DNA of 64,000 nt, from NCBI GenBank assembly GCA_017849455.1, contig JAFIGX010000016.1:1-64000 (forward strand), given 5' to 3'. Of the stretch, positions 60,046-64,000 are shown one piece after another. The notes below the pieces were generated by a model. That model was given only the letters and a program-made list of their open reading frames with translations, was not told the origin of the DNA and ran no database searches. Each line of letters starts with the position of its first letter. The first letter of the stretch is position 1. Both the position numbers and the translations under genes were made by a program. Origin of the DNA: Pseudobacter sp. (GTDB lineage: Bacteria; Bacteroidota; Bacteroidia; Chitinophagales; Chitinophagaceae).

Positions 60046-60963
60046 ATGAGCGATAATATTGTAACTATCGAGAATCTGTCGCACCGGTATTCCAGCGCCT
60101 GGGCTATCCAGAACATCAACCTTAAAATAGACAGGAAAGGGATCTTAGGTTTGTTGGGTTCGAATGGTGCAGGAAAATCTACCACCATGAACATTCTTTG
60201 TGGGGTATTGAACCAGACCGAAGGCAACGTTTACATCTGTGGAACAGATATGCGCAAAAATCCCAAACAGGCCAAAAAACAAATTGGGTTTCTTCCACAG
60301 CATCCCCCACTCCACCTCGAATCCACGATCCATGAATATTTAACGCACTGCGCTCATTTGAGAAGGATCGAAAGATCGAAAGTGAAGCAGGCAGTAGAAG
60401 AGGTGAAAGTAAAATGCGATGTTGCCCATTTCAGTGATCGCTTATTGAAAAATCTTTCCGGAGGGTACCGGCAAAGAGTAGGTATTGCGCAGGCCATCAT
60501 TCACAAACCACAACTGGTAGTGCTCGACGAACCTACGAACGGCCTGGACCCCAACCAGATCCTCGAAGTAAGGAAACTGATCAGGGAGATCGCGGAAGAA
60601 AGGGCAGTGATTTTTTCTACCCATATCCTGAGTGAGGTGCAGGTGTTGTGCAGGGATATTGTAATGATAGAGAAAGGGAAGATCGTTTTCGCCGATACCA
60701 TGGAGGCTTTCAACAATTATATAGAGCCTAATGGGGTTCAGGTCTGGTTTGGCAACCAGCCGACAAAAGATGCGCTGCTGGAAATTCCCGGCGTCAAGGA
60801 CGCCACCTTTCAGTCGGAGCATCTGGTGCGCCTGGTGATCGACAAAGATCCTTCTATCTGTGAAAAGATCATAGAAGTCAGTGTACAAAAGGGCTGGCGG
60901 ATGAGAGAGATCAGTCGTGAAAAAAGTTCTCTCGACGATATTTTCAAACAATTGTCTTCTTAG
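60046..60963 (+). CDS. ABC transporter ATP-binding protein, GldA-like
   Basis: The 305-residue protein has Walker A (LLGSNGAGKSTTMNIL), the Q loop (GFLPQHPPL), signature (LSGGYRQRVGIAQAI), Walker B (LVVLDEPTNGLDPNQI) and the switch histidine (FSTHILSEVQ). The C-terminal ~75 residues resemble the regulatory tail of GldA/NosF/CcmA-type exporters. With the fused GldF-GldG protein 26 bp downstream it forms the GldAFG system linked with gliding motility in Bacteroidota. GldA function in non-gliding relatives is unclear. Confidence 0.93.
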   Translation: MSDNIVTIENLSHRYSSAWAIQNINLKIDRKGILGLLGSNGAGKSTTMNILCGVLNQTEGNVYICGTDMRKNPKQAKKQIGFLPQHPPLHLESTIHEYLTHCAHLRRIERSKVKQAVEEVKVKCDVAHFSDRLLKNLSGGYRQRVGIAQAIIHKPQLVVLDEPTNGLDPNQILEVRKLIREIAEERAVIFSTHILSEVQVLCRDIVMIEKGKIVFADTMEAFNNYIEPNGVQVWFGNQPTKDALLEIPGVKDATFQSEHLVRLVIDKDPSICEKIIEVSVQKGWRMREISREKSSLDDIFKQLSS

Positions 60964-60989
60964 TGGGCAGATAACAATACAACTTTATT

Positions 60990-63299
60990 ATGCGCGTTTC
61001 GTTACGAATTGCTAAACAGGAACTAGCCTCCTTATTTTATTCACCCATCGCCTGGTTCATCCTGGTCATTTTCACTGTCCAGTTTGGCATTGCATTTACC
61101 GGTAAGATGGAGATGTACGTTTCATACAAGAACCTCGGCTATAATACTTTCAATCTTACTGATTATATCTTCACCAATGGTCAAACACCGGGCCTGTTGC
61201 TGACGGTACAGTCACAGCTTTATCTTTTCATTCCATTGATCACTATGGGGCTCATCAGCCGGGAGATCAGCAGCGGGTCCATCAAGCTGCTGCAATCATC
61301 CCCTATCAGTGTTGCCGAGATCGTTCTGGGAAAATACCTGGGCATCATGGCCTATGCACTCATCCTCATCGCCTTGCTGCTTGCTTATGTCATCACTGCT
61401 TCTTTCTTCATTCCACATTTCGAGATGGCATGGATGCTGACCGGTATTGCAGGTTTATTCCTGTTATTGAGCGCGTACGCATCTATTGGTTTGTTTTTGT
61501 CCAGCCTTACCGCCTACCAGGTGGTGGCGGCCTTGAGCACACTGGCGGTGCTCACCTTCCTGCATTATATCGGAACGCTCTGGCAAGACATCGATTTCGT
61601 AAGGCATATCACCTATTTCCTATCGGTGAGTGGAAAGGCCGACAGCATGATCGCGGGACTGGTCAGGAGCAAGGATATCGTTTACTTCATCGTGGTGATC
61701 GTGCTTTTCCTGGGATTGACGATGCTGAAATTACAATCGGGAAGAGAAAGTAAATCATTTGCTGTTCAGGCGGCCAGGTTCGGTCTCTTTATTGTTTTCT
61801 GTATCGGCATCGGGTACCTCAGTGCGCTCCCGAAATTTACCGGTTATTGGGACGCAACATCACAGCATATACGGACTATATCGCCTGTTAGCCAGGAGAT
61901 CGTGGGTAAATTAAAAGACCCATTGGAGATCACTACTTATGTCAACCTGCTGGATAAAGATTATAACGTAGGCGCAAAGAAGCAGCGCAACAATGATCTG
62001 GCCAGGTTCGAGCAATATCAGCGCTTTCATCCTGCGTTGGAGATGAAATATGTTTATTATTACGACACCTGCGATAACAAGGGATTATTCGGTAATAAGA
62101 TCAATGCCGGTCAGGACCTCAAATCGGTAGCAGCCAATGTTGCCGAATCTTATAAGCTCGACCTGGACGATTTTTTAAGCCCGATGCAGATCCATCAGAA
62201 GATCAATCTGTCGGATGAAGGGAACCGGTTTGTGAGGGTCATGAAAAGCGGCAATAAGAGAACTTATCTCCGGTTGTACAATGACTTCTTCAAACATCCG
62301 GGAGAACCTAATATCGTTGCCGCTATCAAAAGGCTGGAGGGAGGCCCATCCAGGATTGGGTTCGTGACTGGCAATGACCTGAGAAGCATCAAAGACAATA
62401 GCGACAGGGGCTATCGCCAGTCCACCAGCGAAAAATCGCAACGGAACACGCTTGTCAATAATGGATTTGAACCCTTCTCCATCGATCTCAGGAACGGTAC
62501 TATCCCTAATGATCTTCAGGCATTGGTCATTGCAGATCCGCGCAGCAGTTTTTCAAAAGAAGAATTGGAGAAGATACAGAGCTATATCGACAACGGGGGT
62601 AATCTGCTCATTACCGGCGAAGGAGAATTCCAGGAATATCTCCAGCCAATCCTGGGGCCGCTTGGATTATCCTTTCTTAAGGGAACTATTGCGCAGCAAA
62701 ATGATGGGATGGCTGCAAATATCGTCTACAGTTATTTTACATCCAACACCGGCGTATTGGGCAAGGAATATGAAAACAAGCAGAAAGATTCCACTTTCAA
62801 AGTGGTGATGATGGGAGCAAGTGCGCTGGATTGCAAGCCTGCCGGGGATTTTAAGGCACAGCCCCTGTTAACTACTCATACCGGTAAAAGCTGGTTGAAG
62901 GCAAAAAAGATCGAGGTTGATTCTATTCGGACCAACTTCAATGCTGCGGAAGGCGATCTGTCCATGCCGCTCCATACTGCCTGGACGCTTACCAGAGAAG
63001 TAAAAGGCAAGCAGCAGAGAATAGCCGTAATATCCGACGCTGATTTCATCAGCAATCTTGAACTAAGCACCTTCAGAAAAACCGGTGGCAATAAGAACAC
63101 CCAATTTTACAACGGGCTATTCTACTGGTTCAGCGATGGCAGGTACCCTGTCAGCATTCCCGTCAAGGAGCCGGTCGACAATGAGATACTGCTTACTCCA
63201 AAAGGTGTATCGTGGCTGAAAGTCTTTTATTTATATACAATACCTGCAGCGATCCTGATTGGAGGGATATTATTACTCTTCTATAGAAGAAGAAAATGA
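60990..63299 (+). CDS. Fused GldF-GldG-like ABC permease/auxiliary protein
   Basis: The 769-residue protein joins two proteins that are separate in Flavobacterium. Residues ~1-245 are an ABC-2-type permease with six helices (AKQELASLFYSPIAWFILVIF, GLISREISSGSIKLLQSSPIS, LFLSSLTAYQVVAALSTLAV), as in GldF. Residues ~265-740 are a GldG-type ABC_transp_aux domain (SAGYLSALPKFTGYWDAT-like opening, FVTGNDLRSIKDNSDRGYRQS, IADPRSSFSKEELEKIQSYIDNGGNLLITGEG). A C-terminal membrane helix (YTIPAAILIGGILLLFY) and RRRK end follow. Partner of the ATPase 26 bp upstream; the substrate is unknown. Confidence 0.9.
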   Translation: MRVSLRIAKQELASLFYSPIAWFILVIFTVQFGIAFTGKMEMYVSYKNLGYNTFNLTDYIFTNGQTPGLLLTVQSQLYLFIPLITMGLISREISSGSIKLLQSSPISVAEIVLGKYLGIMAYALILIALLLAYVITASFFIPHFEMAWMLTGIAGLFLLLSAYASIGLFLSSLTAYQVVAALSTLAVLTFLHYIGTLWQDIDFVRHITYFLSVSGKADSMIAGLVRSKDIVYFIVVIVLFLGLTMLKLQSGRESKSFAVQAARFGLFIVFCIGIGYLSALPKFTGYWDATSQHIRTISPVSQEIVGKLKDPLEITTYVNLLDKDYNVGAKKQRNNDLARFEQYQRFHPALEMKYVYYYDTCDNKGLFGNKINAGQDLKSVAANVAESYKLDLDDFLSPMQIHQKINLSDEGNRFVRVMKSGNKRTYLRLYNDFFKHPGEPNIVAAIKRLEGGPSRIGFVTGNDLRSIKDNSDRGYRQSTSEKSQRNTLVNNGFEPFSIDLRNGTIPNDLQALVIADPRSSFSKEELEKIQSYIDNGGNLLITGEGEFQEYLQPILGPLGLSFLKGTIAQQNDGMAANIVYSYFTSNTGVLGKEYENKQKDSTFKVVMMGASALDCKPAGDFKAQPLLTTHTGKSWLKAKKIEVDSIRTNFNAAEGDLSMPLHTAWTLTREVKGKQQRIAVISDADFISNLELSTFRKTGGNKNTQFYNGLFYWFSDGRYPVSIPVKEPVDNEILLTPKGVSWLKVFYLYTIPAAILIGGILLLFYRRRK

Positions 63300-63340
63300 T
63301 CTATTGTATAAGCAAGCATCCGAACTCTGATAGGAAACAG

Positions 63341-63367
63341 AAAACCGCCTTATGGGCGGTTTTTTTA
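63341..63367 (+). terminator. Intrinsic terminator after the gldFG-like gene
   Basis: AAAACCGCC (63341-63349) and GGCGGTTTT (63355-63363) form a 9-bp stem with a 5-nt loop and run into TTTTATTG. It closes the ABC transporter transcript. Confidence 0.9.
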
Positions 63368-63485
63368 TTGATGGATGAAGTTTATACCTTTTTTTGTCAT
63401 TGTTTTAATATGGCTACGATCAATAAAAGGAAAATAAAATATCCATTTTCTTTTTTATTAATGAACTGCTGTTGCCAGAGGTTCA

Positions 63486-64000
63486 CTAATGTGGCAGTTT
63501 TTCCCTGAAATATCCATAGACCCATGTTCCTGCTACAGCACTCAACAATACAACACCAACGACCAGCACGCCCGAACCGATCTGAGCGAACAAGGGTCCC
63601 GGGCAAGCGCCTGTCATGGCCCATCCCAGGCCGAAAATGATCCCACCAATGATCTGACCTTTGTTGAATTTTTTAGGATGAAAACGGATGGGTTCACCGT
63701 GGATGGTTTTTACATTGTATTTTTTTATGAGCCAAACAGAGATCATCCCCATCACTATCGCAGTACCGATAACACCGTACATGTGAAAACTTTGCAGACG
63801 GAACATTTCCTGAATTCTGAACCAGGAGATCACCTCTGCTTTAACGAACACAATGCCGAATACGATACCTACAGCTGAATATTTGAGGTTATACCACCAG
63901 GGGTGTTTGAGTTCCGTGTCATTAACGCAGATCGTGTCCAATGAACGGACTTCATAATCTGTATCGACAAGTTGCCCTTCATTTGTTTTGGCGAAAGTAT
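63486..64000 (-). CDS. YeeE/YedE-type (DUF6691-like) membrane protein, 5' end outside the window
   Basis: The visible part has membrane segments (YSAVGIVFGIVFVKAEVI, MYGVIGTAIVMGMISVWLI) and the signature GGIIFGLGWAMTGACPGPLFAQIGSG, in which the buried cysteine is conserved in YeeE/YedE thiosulfate/sulfur-compound channels. Bacteroidota often encode the channel as two half-length proteins, this being one. A TTG occurs at 63941, but the frame stays open to the right edge (NEGQLVDTDYEVRSLDTIC) and reads as protein, so the true start is probably beyond 64000. The partner half would be expected just upstream, outside the window. Confidence 0.85.
   Translation of the reverse strand, partial: TFAKTNEGQLVDTDYEVRSLDTICVNDTELKHPWWYNLKYSAVGIVFGIVFVKAEVISWFRIQEMFRLQSFHMYGVIGTAIVMGMISVWLIKKYNVKTIHGEPIRFHPKKFNKGQIIGGIIFGLGWAMTGACPGPLFAQIGSGVLVVGVVLLSAVAGTWVYGYFREKLPH

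Noticed and set aside
1..64000. tRNA, rRNA, insertion sequences, prophage or defence genes
   Set aside because: Looked for characteristic motifs and transposase- or integrase-like proteins on both strands and saw none.

Overview
The window comes from a Bacteroidota chromosome, most likely family Chitinophagaceae (Chitinophaga/Niastella-like). The reasons are two ECF sigma/FecR/SusC/SusD sets, a PKD-repeat protein with the gliding/type IX secretion C-terminal domain, a Gld-type ABC system, the gene order rpmB-rpmG-DUF4295-ftsY, and the near absence of Shine-Dalgarno sequences. I saw no rRNA, tRNA, CRISPR array, transposase or phage gene.

Layout. 1-25.3 kb is mostly housekeeping: a GYF-domain membrane protein, a saccharopine-dehydrogenase-like enzyme, a sirtuin, a DUF4349 lipoprotein and an EVE-domain protein; then the L28/L33/DUF4295/FtsY group; then a plus-strand run of polyphosphate kinase, Ppx/GppA phosphatase, PanB, an ALDH7-type dehydrogenase, an OmpA protein with calcium-type repeats, a subtilase and a DinB-like protein; then a DUF2520 reductase with Pcm; and the 1480-residue PKD protein.

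25.3-43.8 kb is one long minus-strand locus. In transcription order it reads ECF sigma, FecR, SusC (with STN signalling domain), SusD, a secreted DUF1080-alginate-lyase-type fusion, two tandem secreted sugar isomerase/epimerase-fold proteins, a Gfo/Idh/MocA oxidoreductase, a hexuronate-type MFS transporter, a lipoprotein oxidoreductase, a GlcG/HbpS-like protein, a small charged secreted protein, a third Gfo/Idh/MocA enzyme and an Ldh_2-type dehydrogenase. It looks like a polysaccharide utilisation locus that combines glycan import with oxidation/elimination chemistry and has no ordinary glycoside hydrolase. It is the best candidate here for an undescribed system.

44-60 kb holds a small lipoprotein, a six-bladed NHL propeller, a LytS/LytTR two-component pair, and, divergently, a lipoprotein, a 1210-residue secreted M19/amidohydrolase-like protein and a second sigma/FecR/SusC/SusD set. 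The divergent promoter region carries two identical 12-bp direct repeats 21 bp apart, the geometry expected for a LytTR-type regulator. 60-63.3 kb holds a GldA-like ATPase and a fused GldF-GldG-like protein. The right edge cuts into a YeeE/YedE (DUF6691-like) membrane protein gene.

A second theme is the intergenic DNA. Many gaps between genes carry low-complexity repeats, often arranged as self-complementary pairs (8.3-8.5, 11.7-11.8, 12.7-12.8, 14.4-14.5, 18.3-18.4, 20.8 and 27.5 kb, with a pure heptamer array at 40-142), plus a perfect 27-bp-arm palindrome after ftsY. They differ in sequence but share a style, and they often sit where terminators would be expected. All similarity statements come from reading the sequence; no search was run.
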